Source: Microbacterium sp. H83 (GTDB lineage: Bacteria; Actinomycetota; Actinomycetes; Actinomycetales; Microbacteriaceae). From it: DNA of 64,000 nt. Within the stretch, counting starts at the first letter, position 1. Every line of letters begins with the position of its first letter. The notes beneath the pieces were generated by a model, which was not told where the DNA came from, made no database searches, and saw nothing but the letters and a program-made list of their open reading frames with translations. Location of the stretch: NCBI RefSeq assembly GCF_001650405.1, contig NZ_LWCU01000045.1:97189-161188 (forward strand), given 5' to 3'. This document shows, one piece after another, positions 43,393-51,625 of the stretch. The translations under genes and the position numbers were made by a program.

Positions 43393-43668
43393 ACTCACAC
43401 GGTACGAAGGACCACGGACATTCGGCCCGAGGCGTGCCGCGGGCGCTCGGTCCTCGCGTCGATGACGGGTCCGACGCGCGGCGGCGGGAGAGCGGGAGGT
43501 CCCCTGACCCACCCTCATCGCGACGATCGACACACGGTGATGCTCGGTGCGCCGTGCACTGTCACCTGTGCGGCGTGCGGGGCTGCGCGATACGTGATCG
43601 GGGCTGCCCTCCGCCCCACAGGTGCCGGATATGCCCCTCCGGCTGGGGTCGTGCCCGCCTCGTCGCGA

Positions 43669-44151
43669 CTACCGACTCCCGCTCTCCTCCTCCAGATCCC
43701 TCGTCCAGTTGGCCTGTTGGATCCTGTTGTCCAGCTCCCGCAGCTCCTGAGCGGTCGCGTCCGCTCTGGCGCGAAGCTGCGCCACGGGCAGCGCGGACAG
43801 CTGACGCAGCTCGGAGCGCATCTGCCGGAAGCCCGGATTCGCCGCACCGGATGCCGCCGCCGCGGCATCCGCCAGCAGGGAGTGCTGCAGCCGCAGGACG
43901 TCGCGGGTCGCCAGGGCATCGGTCATCGTGCCGTCAGGTCCCATGTCGAGGCGCGCGTTGGTCGCGTTGATGCGGCGGATCAGGTCGCGCAGCCGCGCCA
44001 GGTACGACTCCGCCTCGGCCAGGAGCGCGGCGGCGTCCTCCGAGGGCTCCTCGCCCTCCTGATAGCGGGCATTCGCGGTGATGCGCGCTCGGAGCTGCTC
44101 GATGCGCCGCTGCAGATCGGCGCGTGCGGTCAGGGCCTCGGCGAGTCTCAT
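43669..44151 (-). CDS. DIP1984-family protein
   Basis: A 160-residue, nearly all-helical cytoplasmic protein of the DIP1984 (septicolysin-like, DUF6847) type: MRLAEALTARADLQRRIEQLR at the N-terminus, LLAEAESYLARLRDLIRRINATN, and C-terminal ALPVAQLRARADATAQELRELDNRIQQANW, of which the last helix is the most conserved. It looks like a coiled-coil dimer. The function is unknown despite the septicolysin name, and no neighbour suggests one. The 276 bases between it and sbcD show no gene. Confidence 0.87.
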   Translation of the reverse strand: MRLAEALTARADLQRRIEQLRARITANARYQEGEEPSEDAAALLAEAESYLARLRDLIRRINATNARLDMGPDGTMTDALATRDVLRLQHSLLADAAAAASGAANPGFRQMRSELRQLSALPVAQLRARADATAQELRELDNRIQQANWTRDLEEESGSR

Positions 44152-44202
44152 GCCCTCATCCTCGCAGGCGAGGCGCGTAACACGGCGTCACACGCGACGG
44201 AT

Positions 44203-44511
44203 TCACCGTGAGCGCAGCAGCGATGCGTGCTCGGGGTGCGCCGCGAACCAGTCGGCGACGTACCAGCAGACGGCGGCGACGCTGCGGTCGCCCCTCGCCT
44301 CGATCTCGGCGACCGCTCCCTCGACGACCGTCCCGGCGTAGCCGTGGCCCCGGAAAGTCGGGACCGTGAAGGCTCTGGTGAGCGCGATCGTGCGGCCGTC
44401 GTCGCGGTAGTCCAGCACGCTGACGAGCTGACCGTCGCGCGTGAGCGTGTACCGCGACGCGTCCTTCTCATCGGTGAGGATGAAACCGGAGCCGAGGGTC
44501 GAAGGGGTCAC
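44203..44511 (-). CDS. Small GNAT-type N-acetyltransferase (YjdJ-like)
   Basis: A 102-residue protein of the acetyltransf-CG/YjdJ type: Leu-Val-Ser-Val-Leu-Asp-Tyr region, then TFRGHGYAGTVVEGAVAEIEARG containing the acetyl-CoA loop RGHGYAG and the Trp/Tyr-rich VCWYVADWFAAHPE ending typical of the family. Shorter than full GNATs by the N-terminal helices. The substrate is unknown. TAACGT (44518-44523, minus strand) is six bases before GTG 44511, a leaderless arrangement. Confidence 0.83.
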   Translation of the reverse strand: MTPSTLGSGFILTDEKDASRYTLTRDGQLVSVLDYRDDGRTIALTRAFTVPTFRGHGYAGTVVEGAVAEIEARGDRSVAAVCWYVADWFAAHPEHASLLRSR

Positions 44512-44550
44512 GCGACCACGTTACGCCCGCGCTGCGGGACGGGGGCCGTT

Positions 44551-44580
44551 TTGACACGCCCGGACTTCTTCGGACATAAT
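44551..44580 (+). promoter_or_regulatory. Promoter of the Cys-rich leader peptide and wHTH gene
   Basis: A consensus -35 TTGACA (44551-44556), an 18-base spacer and the -10 box CATAAT (44575-44580). The ATG of the leader peptide is at 44588, seven bases after the -10, so transcription should begin at or next to the start codon (leaderless). It is the best-matching sigma-70-type promoter in the window. Confidence 0.85.
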
Positions 44581-44587
44581 CGCCCCC

Positions 44588-44689
44588 ATGACTACCAACG
44601 CAAGCCCTTTGTCCGCCCAGGAGGCGAACAGGACTGCCGGGATGATGATGCCCGGTCGCGTTGGCATGTGTTGCCGAATGTGTCGCTGA
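44588..44689 (+). CDS. Leaderless Cys-rich leader peptide
   Basis: A 33-codon frame: MTTNASPLSAQEANRTAG, three consecutive Met codons, PGRVG, then MCCRMCR and stop. Three cysteines (28, 29, 32) crowd the end. ATG sits exactly where transcription should begin from a strong promoter, so translation would be leaderless. The next gene, a winged-helix regulator, starts 146 bases downstream. This copies the layout of the polycysteine leaderless sORFs of mycobacteria, which act as cysteine-responsive attenuators of downstream operons; the sequence itself is different. The gene is reported as coding with the role of attenuator as inference. Several small hairpins lie between it and 44836. Confidence 0.75.
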   Translation: MTTNASPLSAQEANRTAGMMMPGRVGMCCRMCR

Positions 44690-44835
44690 ACGAACAGCCA
44701 CCCCGCCTGACCTGATCACCGCTATCTGCGGATCGGCGTCTCCGAGCATCCACCCTTGCTCGCTTACCGGCTCGCCCGGTCATTCATGCAACGCATCCGA
44801 GCCCCTACGGCTCTCGTCCTGAGGACTTCATCATC

Positions 44836-45540
44836 ATGTCGAACACCGCACTTCTCGAGCGTCCCGTCGCCGCCTCCGCCGTCCGCACCGCTCCCGCACA
44901 GGCCGACTCCGCGCCTCTCGCCGCCGACCTCCCCGCCGTCCGATCGCCGCGCGGCTTCGCGCTCTACGTCGGACTCGACGAGATCAAGGCGGCTGAGGCC
45001 GGCGTGAGCCTTCCGCTCCTCGTCGACGCCCTGCGCCGCACCCTCGCCGAGCTGGCGCCGGGTGCAGAGACCCATGCCACCGTGGCCCTCGCGCCGCACG
45101 GCTCCGGCGGACGCGATCTCGACGTCGTACGGCTCGCGCTGCAGGAGCCCGGCGCGATCGCCCGCACCAAGGCCGCCGCCGAGGAGGAGACCACCGACGA
45201 GGAGGGCGGCGTCGTCGTCGACATCTCCCGCAAGCGGGTGCTCATCGACGGCGAATCGGCCGCCTTCACCTACAAGGAGTTCGAGCTCCTGCAGTACCTC
45301 GTGCTCCGCGAGGGACGGACGATCGAGCGCAGCGAGCTCGTCTCGGCGCTGTGGCAGGCCCAGGACGACGAGACACCTGGCGAGCGCACGATCGACGTGC
45401 ACGTCCGCCGCCTGCGCGCCAAGCTCGGCCGCTACGAGGACATCGTCCGGACGGTGCGCGGAATCGGCTACCGCTTCGACCGGCACGCCGACGTCGTGAT
45501 CCGCTACGGCCACGGCACCCCCTCGCCTGACCGCTTCTGA
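44836..45540 (+). CDS. Orphan OmpR/PhoB-type winged-helix regulator
   Basis: A 234-residue protein. Residues 125-215 form an OmpR/PhoB-type winged helix (VVDISRKRVLIDGE, then FTYKEFELLQYL, REGRTIERSELVSALW, ERTIDVHVRRLRAKLG and VRGIGYRFD). No receiver domain or phosphoacceptor Asp is present; residues 1-110 are a Pro/Ala-rich lead-in and a small alpha/beta region of unknown type (FALYVGLDEIKAAEAGVSLP). It is therefore an output domain under other control, probably the Cys-rich leader upstream. GAGGAC (44821-44826) is nine bases before ATG. The target genes and signal are unknown. Confidence 0.85.
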   Translation: MSNTALLERPVAASAVRTAPAQADSAPLAADLPAVRSPRGFALYVGLDEIKAAEAGVSLPLLVDALRRTLAELAPGAETHATVALAPHGSGGRDLDVVRLALQEPGAIARTKAAAEEETTDEEGGVVVDISRKRVLIDGESAAFTYKEFELLQYLVLREGRTIERSELVSALWQAQDDETPGERTIDVHVRRLRAKLGRYEDIVRTVRGIGYRFDRHADVVIRYGHGTPSPDRF

Positions 45541-45574
45541 TCGGAATGTCAGGCCCATCGCCTACGGTGGGCGC

Positions 45575-46534
45575 ATGACCCTGACCGCGGATGCCGGAGC
45601 TGCCGACGCAGCGCCGGTCGGCGCTCCCCTGCGCACGGTCTACCGCCCCGCGAAGCCCCTCGACCTGCGGCGCTCGGTGGGCATGCTGCGCCGAGGCCCC
45701 GGCGATCCCACCATGGTCATCGATGGCGCCGTGATCTGGCGCACGCTGCGCACGCCGCAGGGACCGGCGACGCTGGCGCTCCGCGCGGTCGCCGGCGAGG
45801 TCCTCGTGAGCGCCTGGGGCCCCGGAGCGGAGTCCGCCCTCGAACGCGTGCCCGCGCTCTGCGGGGCTGAGGACGACGACGAGGGCTTCGATCCCTCTCT
45901 CCACCCCCTCATCGCGGACACCGCGCGCCGCACTCCCGGCATCCGACTGGCACGCACCGACGAGGTCTTCGACGCCCTCGCGTGCGCCATCATCGAGCAG
46001 AAGGTCACCGGGCTCGAGGCGTTCCGGGCCTGGCGACAGCTGGTGACGAAGTTCGGGCGACGGGCGCCGGGGCCGACGCCTCGACCGATGTACACCGCGC
46101 CGACCGCCGACGAATGGCGGCGCATCCCGTCCTGGGACTGGCACCGCGTGGCCGTGCAGCCGCCGCAGTCGAAGACGATCGTGCGCGTCGCCGAGCGAGC
46201 CGCGAGCATCTCCCGGGCGCTGCTCGCCGCGACCACCGGCGACGATCGCGACCGCATCCTGACGAGCTTCCCCGGAGTGGGCCTGTGGACGTCGGCCGAG
46301 ACACGGCTCCGCGCGCTCGGCGACCCCGACGCCGTCAGCGTCGGCGACTACCACCTGGCGCACGAGGTGGGTCACGCCCTCACCGGCCACCGCACGGACG
46401 ACGACGGGATGCTCGAGCTCCTCGCCGCGTGGGCCGGGCACCGTCAGCGCGTCATCCGCCTGATCTTCGCCAGCGGCGTGAGCGAGGCACGGCGCGGCCC
46501 GAGGTTCTCGCCGGAGGATCATCGCGGCCGCTGA
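45575..46534 (+). CDS. DNA-3-methyladenine glycosylase II-like (AlkA/HhH-GPD)
   Basis: A 319-residue base-excision glycosylase. The helix-hairpin-helix plus Gly-Pro-Asp region reads LTSFPGVGLWTSAETRLRAL, followed by DAVSVGDYHLAHEVGHAL with the catalytic aspartate in GDYH; both match AlkA-type enzymes. The N-terminal domain (KPLDLRRSVGMLRRG) is the AlkA N-like region. There is no iron-sulfur cluster loop. TACGGT (45563-45568) is six bases before ATG, leaderless. It likely removes alkylated purines. Confidence 0.88.
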   Translation: MTLTADAGAADAAPVGAPLRTVYRPAKPLDLRRSVGMLRRGPGDPTMVIDGAVIWRTLRTPQGPATLALRAVAGEVLVSAWGPGAESALERVPALCGAEDDDEGFDPSLHPLIADTARRTPGIRLARTDEVFDALACAIIEQKVTGLEAFRAWRQLVTKFGRRAPGPTPRPMYTAPTADEWRRIPSWDWHRVAVQPPQSKTIVRVAERAASISRALLAATTGDDRDRILTSFPGVGLWTSAETRLRALGDPDAVSVGDYHLAHEVGHALTGHRTDDDGMLELLAAWAGHRQRVIRLIFASGVSEARRGPRFSPEDHRGR

Positions 46535-46581
46535 CGGATCGGCGCCTCCACCCTGTCGACGCGGCGCTCTATGCTGAGGCC

Positions 46582-46779
46582 ATGTCCCGCAACGCTCTCC
46601 GCTTCTCCGTCACGGCGGGCCTGCTCGTGCTGGGGATCATCATCGGCCTGATCTTCCAGAACGTGTGGCTCGGCATCCTGCTCGCCGCGATCGTGTGGCT
46701 CGGCTGGTTCCTGGGCTACGAATCGCGCCGCGGCCGGAACGCGGGGGTCAATGACGAGGACAGGGGCATCGAGCTCTGA
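46582..46779 (+). CDS. Small two-span membrane protein
   Basis: A 65-residue protein with two membrane segments (ALRFSVTAGLLVLGIIIGLIF-type and VWLGILLAAIVWLGWFLG) and a short acidic C-terminus NDEDRGIEL. TATGCT is six bases upstream of the ATG and GAGG is inside that gap. No known family is recognised; it may belong to a conserved actinobacterial group. The next 160 bases hold a gene remnant on the other strand. Confidence 0.6.
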   Translation: MSRNALRFSVTAGLLVLGIIIGLIFQNVWLGILLAAIVWLGWFLGYESRRGRNAGVNDEDRGIEL

Positions 46780-46795
46780 CCCGCCCGCACCGGCG

Positions 46796-46951
46796 TCAGT
46801 AGTACACGGCGAGCGATCCTGTCGGTCCCACCCACCCTGCCTCCACGAACATCGGATCGGCGAGGTTGTCCCCCATCCATGGGATGTCGGTATACAGCGA
46901 GCCCTTCCGGGTAGTGGCCCGCGAGACAGTGGCACGATGACAGGGTGCACC
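46796..46951 (-). pseudogene. Decayed C-terminal fragment of an unidentified gene
   Basis: The minus strand stays open for 51 codons and reads like protein: KGSLYTDIPWMGDNLADP, then MFVEAGWVGPTGSLAVYY and a TGA stop at 46796-46798. Hydrophobic/aromatic alternation and the neat C-terminus are unlike noise at 70% GC, but no start codon exists before an in-frame stop at 46952-46954, so the 5' part of the gene is missing. I take it as a remnant left after deletion. The plus-strand coiled-coil gene begins within its upstream edge. Confidence 0.4.
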
Positions 46952-47253
46952 TCATGAACGATGCGCAGATCTGGACGATGATCGGCGCCTTCACCGCTCT
47001 GATGCTCGGCATGCTCACCGTCGTCTCGACACTGTTCGTCCGGGTCGTCCGCGCCGAGATCGGCGGCCTGCGCGGCGAGATGAACGCGCAGATCGGCGGC
47101 CTGCGCGGCGAGATGAATGCGCGCTTCGAGGCTGTGGACGCGCGGTTCGACGCGGTGGACGCGAGATTCGATGCCGTGAACACGCGGATCGATGCGCTCG
47201 ACCGTGATGTCCAGGCGGTCGTCGATCGCTCGTTCCGTCGCGAGCGGGACTGA
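46945..47253 (+). CDS. Membrane-anchored coiled-coil repeat protein
   Basis: A 102-residue protein: one N-terminal membrane segment (TMIGAFTALMLGMLTVVSTLFV), then a coiled coil built of repeats. First come two copies of an 11-residue unit (IGGLRGEMNAQ, IGGLRGEMNAR; DNA copies at 47059-47091 and 47092-47124 nearly identical), then four heptads (FEAVDAR, FDAVDAR, FDAVNTR, IDALDRD). No enzyme motif. CACGAT lies six bases before GTG 46945; ATG 46954 is another possible start. The function is unknown; a shape- or partner-scaffolding role is only a guess. Confidence 0.6.
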   Translation: MHLMNDAQIWTMIGAFTALMLGMLTVVSTLFVRVVRAEIGGLRGEMNAQIGGLRGEMNARFEAVDARFDAVDARFDAVNTRIDALDRDVQAVVDRSFRRERD

Positions 47254-47266
47254 GCGCGCTCCGATC

Positions 47267-48721
47267 TCAGAGCACGGGAGCCGCGACCGCCTCGGCGTCG
47301 GCGCGGTCGGTGAAGGCGGTCTTCGGCACGAAGACGAGCACGGCGGCGGCGACCAGCGCCGTCGCTCCGCAGACGACCCACACGGTGACGTACCCGGCGA
47401 AAGATCCGGCGGTGCTCTCCGCGACCCCGCCGACTCCGTTCAGAAGGGCGATGCCGAAGACGCACGAGGCGATCGCACCCCCGACCGTCTTCACGGAGTT
47501 CGTGAGTCCGGTCGCCACACCGGTCTGCGACGCGGGAGCCGCGGACGCGGCTGCCGCCGGCAGCGCGGCGACGAGGGCGCCGGAACCGAGGCCCACGACC
47601 ACCATGTTGGTGACGACCTGGGCGTAGGTGTCGTGGAAGGGGAGGAACAGCAGGAACCCCGCGCCGACCAGCAGTGAAGCGCCGAGGAGAGTCAGCCGAG
47701 GGGTCAGCGCCCGCGCCACGATCGGGAAGAGCAGTGCCCCGACGATCATCGCGATCAGGTAGATGCCGATGATGAGCGAGGTCGCGAAGCCGGTCGCGCC
47801 GAGGCCGAACCCGTGCTCGGCGGGATCGGTGCGCGCGAAGGTCGACAGCGGCGCCTGAGCGCCGAGCACGCTGACGCCGAACAGCCCGGCCGTCAGGAAG
47901 ACCGGTCCGAGGGCGAGAGAGCGGAACATGCGCACGTCGATGAGGGGATCGGCGCAGCGGAGCTCCCACAGCACGAACGGCACGACGAGCAGCACGCCGA
48001 GGATGACGACCGCCCACGACCACGGGTTCGCCAGGCCCCCGTCGAGCCGCAGGAGGCTGAGCCCGCCGGTGAAGCAGATGAGGGCCAGCGAGATGAGGAC
48101 GACACCCACCGTGTCGAACACCCCGCCCGCGGGATCCGGCGACTCCGTCACGCCGAAGAGGATGACGAAGAAGCAGACGATGATGAGGACTGCGGGGATG
48201 AGCAGCACGACGGTCAGCGGCAGGACGTCGATCAGCGCCCCTCCAGCCAGGGCGCCGATGATCGCGCCGCCTTCGAGAGCGGCGACCAGGAGACCCGCCG
48301 CCTTGGCGGTGATCGACGACCGCCCCCGCATCCGCCGGGACCGCGACCAGATGAGCGCGATCTCCAGCGGCAGCCACACGACGTAGAAGCCCATCAGGGT
48401 CCATCCGATGAGGAAGACGGCGAACGAGTCCGTGAAAGGCAGCACGAGCGCCGCTGCCGCCGTGAGGGCGGTGGAGATGAGCAGCATCCGCTTGTGTCCG
48501 AGCATGTCGCCGAGCTTCGCGAACGCCGGCACCACGAGGGCGGACAGCATCAGCTGCGTGCCCTCGAGCCAGTTCACATCGGCGTCGTGGATGCCGAGAT
48601 GGCGGGCGATGTCGGTCAGCATCGGGGTGTAGTACCCCTGCAGCACGCCGCTCGTGAACTCGACGAAGGCGAGGAAGCCGACCACGGTGGCGAGGGTTCC
48701 CAGCGTGCGGGTGCGCGTCAT
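47267..48721 (-). CDS. MFS transporter (DHA2-like, drug/efflux type)
   Basis: A 484-residue major facilitator with about 14 membrane segments, as in the DHA2 drug:proton antiporter group. Conserved features: WLEGTQLMLSALVVPAFAKLGDMLGHKRMLL (the loop 2-3 GDxxGxKR/motif A part), and late repeated AAALPAAAASAAPASQTGVATGL (motif C-like). The C-terminal half is Gly/Ala-rich. The substrate is unknown. ATG 48721 follows AGGAG. The 3' end lies 14 bases from the coiled-coil gene. Confidence 0.85.
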   Translation of the reverse strand: MTRTRTLGTLATVVGFLAFVEFTSGVLQGYYTPMLTDIARHLGIHDADVNWLEGTQLMLSALVVPAFAKLGDMLGHKRMLLISTALTAAAALVLPFTDSFAVFLIGWTLMGFYVVWLPLEIALIWSRSRRMRGRSSITAKAAGLLVAALEGGAIIGALAGGALIDVLPLTVVLLIPAVLIIVCFFVILFGVTESPDPAGGVFDTVGVVLISLALICFTGGLSLLRLDGGLANPWSWAVVILGVLLVVPFVLWELRCADPLIDVRMFRSLALGPVFLTAGLFGVSVLGAQAPLSTFARTDPAEHGFGLGATGFATSLIIGIYLIAMIVGALLFPIVARALTPRLTLLGASLLVGAGFLLFLPFHDTYAQVVTNMVVVGLGSGALVAALPAAAASAAPASQTGVATGLTNSVKTVGGAIASCVFGIALLNGVGGVAESTAGSFAGYVTVWVVCGATALVAAAVLVFVPKTAFTDRADAEAVAAPVL

Positions 48722-48779
48722 CGCGACTCCTGAGGGCGAAGGGTGATCCGGGCGCCGGTGCGCACGGAGAAGGGTGAGA

Positions 48780-50114
48780 TCACCCTAGCCGCTGCAGAAG
48801 CGCGCGATGGAAGCGCTCGCCGCGCTCGAGCGCGGCGATCTCGACGTTCTCGTCGACGCCGTGGATCGACGCGCGCTGGGCGTTGGACATGTCCAGCGGC
48901 GCGAACCGGTAGACGGCGGGGGCGAAGCGATGGAAGTGACGGGAGTCGGTGGCTGCCATCATCACGTACGGCACAGCCGGCACGCCGGGATGCGAGACCG
49001 AGAGGGCGTCGGCGAGCAGAGCGAACGGGGCATTGTCGGTCGCGGACTCCGGAGACGGCTCGCTCGCCTCGACCACGCGCACCGTCACGAGGGGGTCTGC
49101 GATGCGACGACGCAGGCGCAGCACCGTCCGCTGCGTCGTCTCTCCCAGGGCGATCCGCAGGTTGACCGTGGCCGACGCCTGCGACGGCAGTACGTTCGCC
49201 GCCGTGCCGCCGGACTGCATCGTCGGCGCGACCGTGGTGCGCACGAGAGCAGCGGGTTCGCCGCCCAGAGCCGCGAAGATCTGCGCCGTCACGATCGGAG
49301 CGGCTCCGAGCAGGCGCAGCAGACGCCCGCGCATGCCGGGGGTCTGACCGGCGAGAGCCGTCAGCATCCGTCCGATCGCCCGGGAGGGACGCGGCCGGAA
49401 GGTCGTCGGTCCGAGGCGGTCGACGGCCCGCGCCACGCGTCGGACGGCGGTCAGCGCGGGAGGCGCCGACGCGTGACCGCCGTCTCCCCGGGCGGTGAGG
49501 GTCACGGTCATCACGCCCTTCTCGCCGACGCCGATCATCGCCGCACGCCCTGGCACGAACGGCAGCGGAGCGTCGACCACGGCTCCGCCCTCGTCGACCA
49601 CCAGCCAGGGGACCACGCCCCGGCCACGCAGGACGCGGGCGATCTCCTCTGCCGCGCGACCATAGGTCTCCTCATTGCCGCCGAAGGAGAGATAGACGTC
49701 ACGGGGCGGGACGAAGCCCTCCGCGAGCAGGTTCTCCACCGCCTCGAGGACGACGATGAGAGGTCCCTTGTCGTCGAGGGCGCCGCGTCCGTGCACGCGC
49801 CCGTCGGCGATGACGCCGGCGAACGGCGGGTGCGTCCACGCGTCGCTCTCGTCGACCGGCACGACGTCGTAGTGCGCCATGAGAACGAGCGGCCCGCCAT
49901 CCGCCGACCCATCCCCGGCCCAGTGGAACAGCAGCCCGAGATCGGTGTGCCGCTCGAGGACCAGCGCCTCGTGCACCCGCGGATACAGCTCGGCGATCAG
50001 CTCGACGAAGCCGTCGAAGGGCTCCATGCCCCTCTCGTCCAGCTCCGCCGAGACGGTCGGGAGCTGGATCATCTGCGAGAGGCGTCCGGCGATGCCGGGG
50101 CGAGGTTCCGTCAC
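48780..50114 (-). CDS. M20-family metallopeptidase/amidohydrolase
   Basis: A 444-residue zinc hydrolase of the M20/M25/M40 family. Motifs: VLMAHYDVVPVDE near residue 85 (first metal ligands), GRGALDDKGPLIVVLEAVENL near residue 115 (bridging Asp-Asp), GGNEETYG near residue 150 (catalytic Glu and metal Glu) and late MMAATDSRHF (final His). It probably releases an amino acid from a dipeptide or N-acyl compound. I start it at GTG 50114: TACGAT is seven bases upstream; an ATG at 50123 overlaps that box and lacks a ribosome site. Confidence 0.85.
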   Translation of the reverse strand: MTEPRPGIAGRLSQMIQLPTVSAELDERGMEPFDGFVELIAELYPRVHEALVLERHTDLGLLFHWAGDGSADGGPLVLMAHYDVVPVDESDAWTHPPFAGVIADGRVHGRGALDDKGPLIVVLEAVENLLAEGFVPPRDVYLSFGGNEETYGRAAEEIARVLRGRGVVPWLVVDEGGAVVDAPLPFVPGRAAMIGVGEKGVMTVTLTARGDGGHASAPPALTAVRRVARAVDRLGPTTFRPRPSRAIGRMLTALAGQTPGMRGRLLRLLGAAPIVTAQIFAALGGEPAALVRTTVAPTMQSGGTAANVLPSQASATVNLRIALGETTQRTVLRLRRRIADPLVTVRVVEASEPSPESATDNAPFALLADALSVSHPGVPAVPYVMMAATDSRHFHRFAPAVYRFAPLDMSNAQRASIHGVDENVEIAALERGERFHRALLQRLG

Positions 50115-50190
50115 ACCGCACATCGTATCGACGGACCGTCGACCCCGGCGAGCGTCCGATGCGTGCCTCGCGGCGAGAGAGAATCGTAGG

Positions 50191-51198
50191 GTGAGCCTGT
50201 TCGCCTTCGCCCCCTCCCGCGGCCCGCGATGGCCGCTCGCCACGCAGGCGGCCCTGGGGATCGCGGTGCCGATCGCGGTCATGACGCTGCTCGGCCACGC
50301 ACCGCTCGGCTACATCGCGGCATCCGGAGCGTTCACCGTGCTGTTCGCCGGCAGCGCCGCGGTGGTGGACCGCGCCCGCATCCTCCCCCTGGTCGCTGCG
50401 GGACTTCTGCTCAGCGCGATATACGGGGTGCTCGCGTCGGCCAGCGACTGGCTGGTGAGCGTCGGCGTCGTCATCGTCGCGATCGGCAGCGCCGCGGTCG
50501 CCTTCGGCTTCCGGCTCGGCCCTCCCGGACCGCTCTTCTTCGTCCTCGTCTACGGGCTGTCCGCCCATGTCGTGGCGACCTCCTCGGTACCGCCGTTCAC
50601 GTACATCGCCGCACTGGCGGCAGGATGCGCCTTCTCGTACGCGGTCGCGATGACGCCGCTCGTCCTGCCCCGAGTCCGCGCGGTCAGCGCACGCCCCGTG
50701 CGCGAGCTCCTGCCCGGCCCCTCGTTGGACGCCGACGCGCGCGTGCTGCTGCTCCGCGTCGCGATCGTCGCCGTGCTCGGCGTGCTCCTCGGCCTCGTCG
50801 TCGATCCCGCCCGCACCTACTGGATCGTCGGCTCCGCGGTCGCCGTCGTCGGGGTCGCCGCCGCGCGTCGGGCGGCTTTCCAGCGCGGTGCGCACCGCCT
50901 CCTCGGGACGATCGTCGGCGCGGGCCTCTATGCCCTCCTCGCCCTCCTGCATCCGGCCGGACTGTGGCTCGCCCTCCTGCTGGGAGCGCTGCAGTTCTCG
51001 ATCGAGCTCGTCGTCGTGCGCCACTATGCTCTCGCGCTCGTGTTCATCACCCCGCTTGTGCTTCTCCTGACAGGCGCGGCGACCGGGGAGATCGGGTCGA
51101 TGACCGTGGCCCTGGAACGCATCGTCGACACTCTCGTGGGTGCCGCCCTCGGCGCCGCATCCGGGCTCCTGCATCCGCGCGCCGCTCCGAGGGACTGA
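50191..51198 (+). CDS. FUSC-family inner-membrane transporter-like protein
   Basis: A 335-residue protein of the FUSC (fusaric acid resistance, aromatic acid exporter) type: two blocks of about five membrane segments (residues 15-130 and 185-320) separated by a cytoplasmic loop. The second block contains RTYWIVGSAVAVVGVAAARRA and FQRGAHRLLGTIVGAGLYALL, the FUSC signature region. Half the length of full FusB-type proteins. GTG 50191, leaderless-type GAGAAT about six bases upstream. The substrate is unknown. Confidence 0.82.
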   Translation: MSLFAFAPSRGPRWPLATQAALGIAVPIAVMTLLGHAPLGYIAASGAFTVLFAGSAAVVDRARILPLVAAGLLLSAIYGVLASASDWLVSVGVVIVAIGSAAVAFGFRLGPPGPLFFVLVYGLSAHVVATSSVPPFTYIAALAAGCAFSYAVAMTPLVLPRVRAVSARPVRELLPGPSLDADARVLLLRVAIVAVLGVLLGLVVDPARTYWIVGSAVAVVGVAAARRAAFQRGAHRLLGTIVGAGLYALLALLHPAGLWLALLLGALQFSIELVVVRHYALALVFITPLVLLLTGAATGEIGSMTVALERIVDTLVGAALGAASGLLHPRAAPRD

Positions 51199-51259
51199 CC
51201 CGATCCGGGGAACACGCGGCCCGAGTCCGCTGTTGCACCCGGGGAGCGAGAGGAGAGCC

Positions 51260-51526
51260 GTGGAGCTCACGCTGGTGTCGTCCGCCTTCTGCGGGGCGTG
51301 CTCCCGCACGCGCTCGGTGCTCTCCGAGGCGACCCGCTATCTGCCCGACGCGCGCGTCGTCGAGATCGACGTCGCACACGACCCGGACACCGCGGAGGCG
51401 CTCGACATCCGATTCACGCCGACCGTGATCATCCGAGACGACGAGGGCGCGGAGGTGTTCCGTGCGGAGGGCGTGCCGACGGTCCCGCAGGTGCTCACGG
51501 CGGCGGTCAGGGCACTGCCCGCCTGA
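51260..51526 (+). CDS. Short thioredoxin-like protein (CGAC active site)
   Basis: An 88-residue thioredoxin-fold protein with SSAFCGACSRTR (CxxC at about Cys12/Cys15, here C-G-A-C) and the cis-Pro strand FTPTVIIRDDEG. It lacks the usual N-terminal beta-alpha unit, so it is a minimal thioredoxin or glutaredoxin-like reductant. GTG 51260 follows GAGGAG. It may work with the thioredoxin-reductase-like protein at 4048-4956, but that is unproven. Confidence 0.82.
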   Translation: MELTLVSSAFCGACSRTRSVLSEATRYLPDARVVEIDVAHDPDTAEALDIRFTPTVIIRDDEGAEVFRAEGVPTVPQVLTAAVRALPA

Positions 51527-51625
51527 CCCCTCCACGGCCTCTTGAAGATGTCTGAGGCCCGGCGCAGAATGGGCGTGCGACGGGGCCGCTGGGGTCTCCG
51601 CGCGACACGACTGGGGGTCCGACCG

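Noticed and set aside
44756..45007. A plus-strand frame at 44756 overlapping the start of the wHTH gene
   Set aside because: Out of frame with the wHTH domain and Arg/Ser/Pro-rich; the hairpin-rich leader explains the region better.
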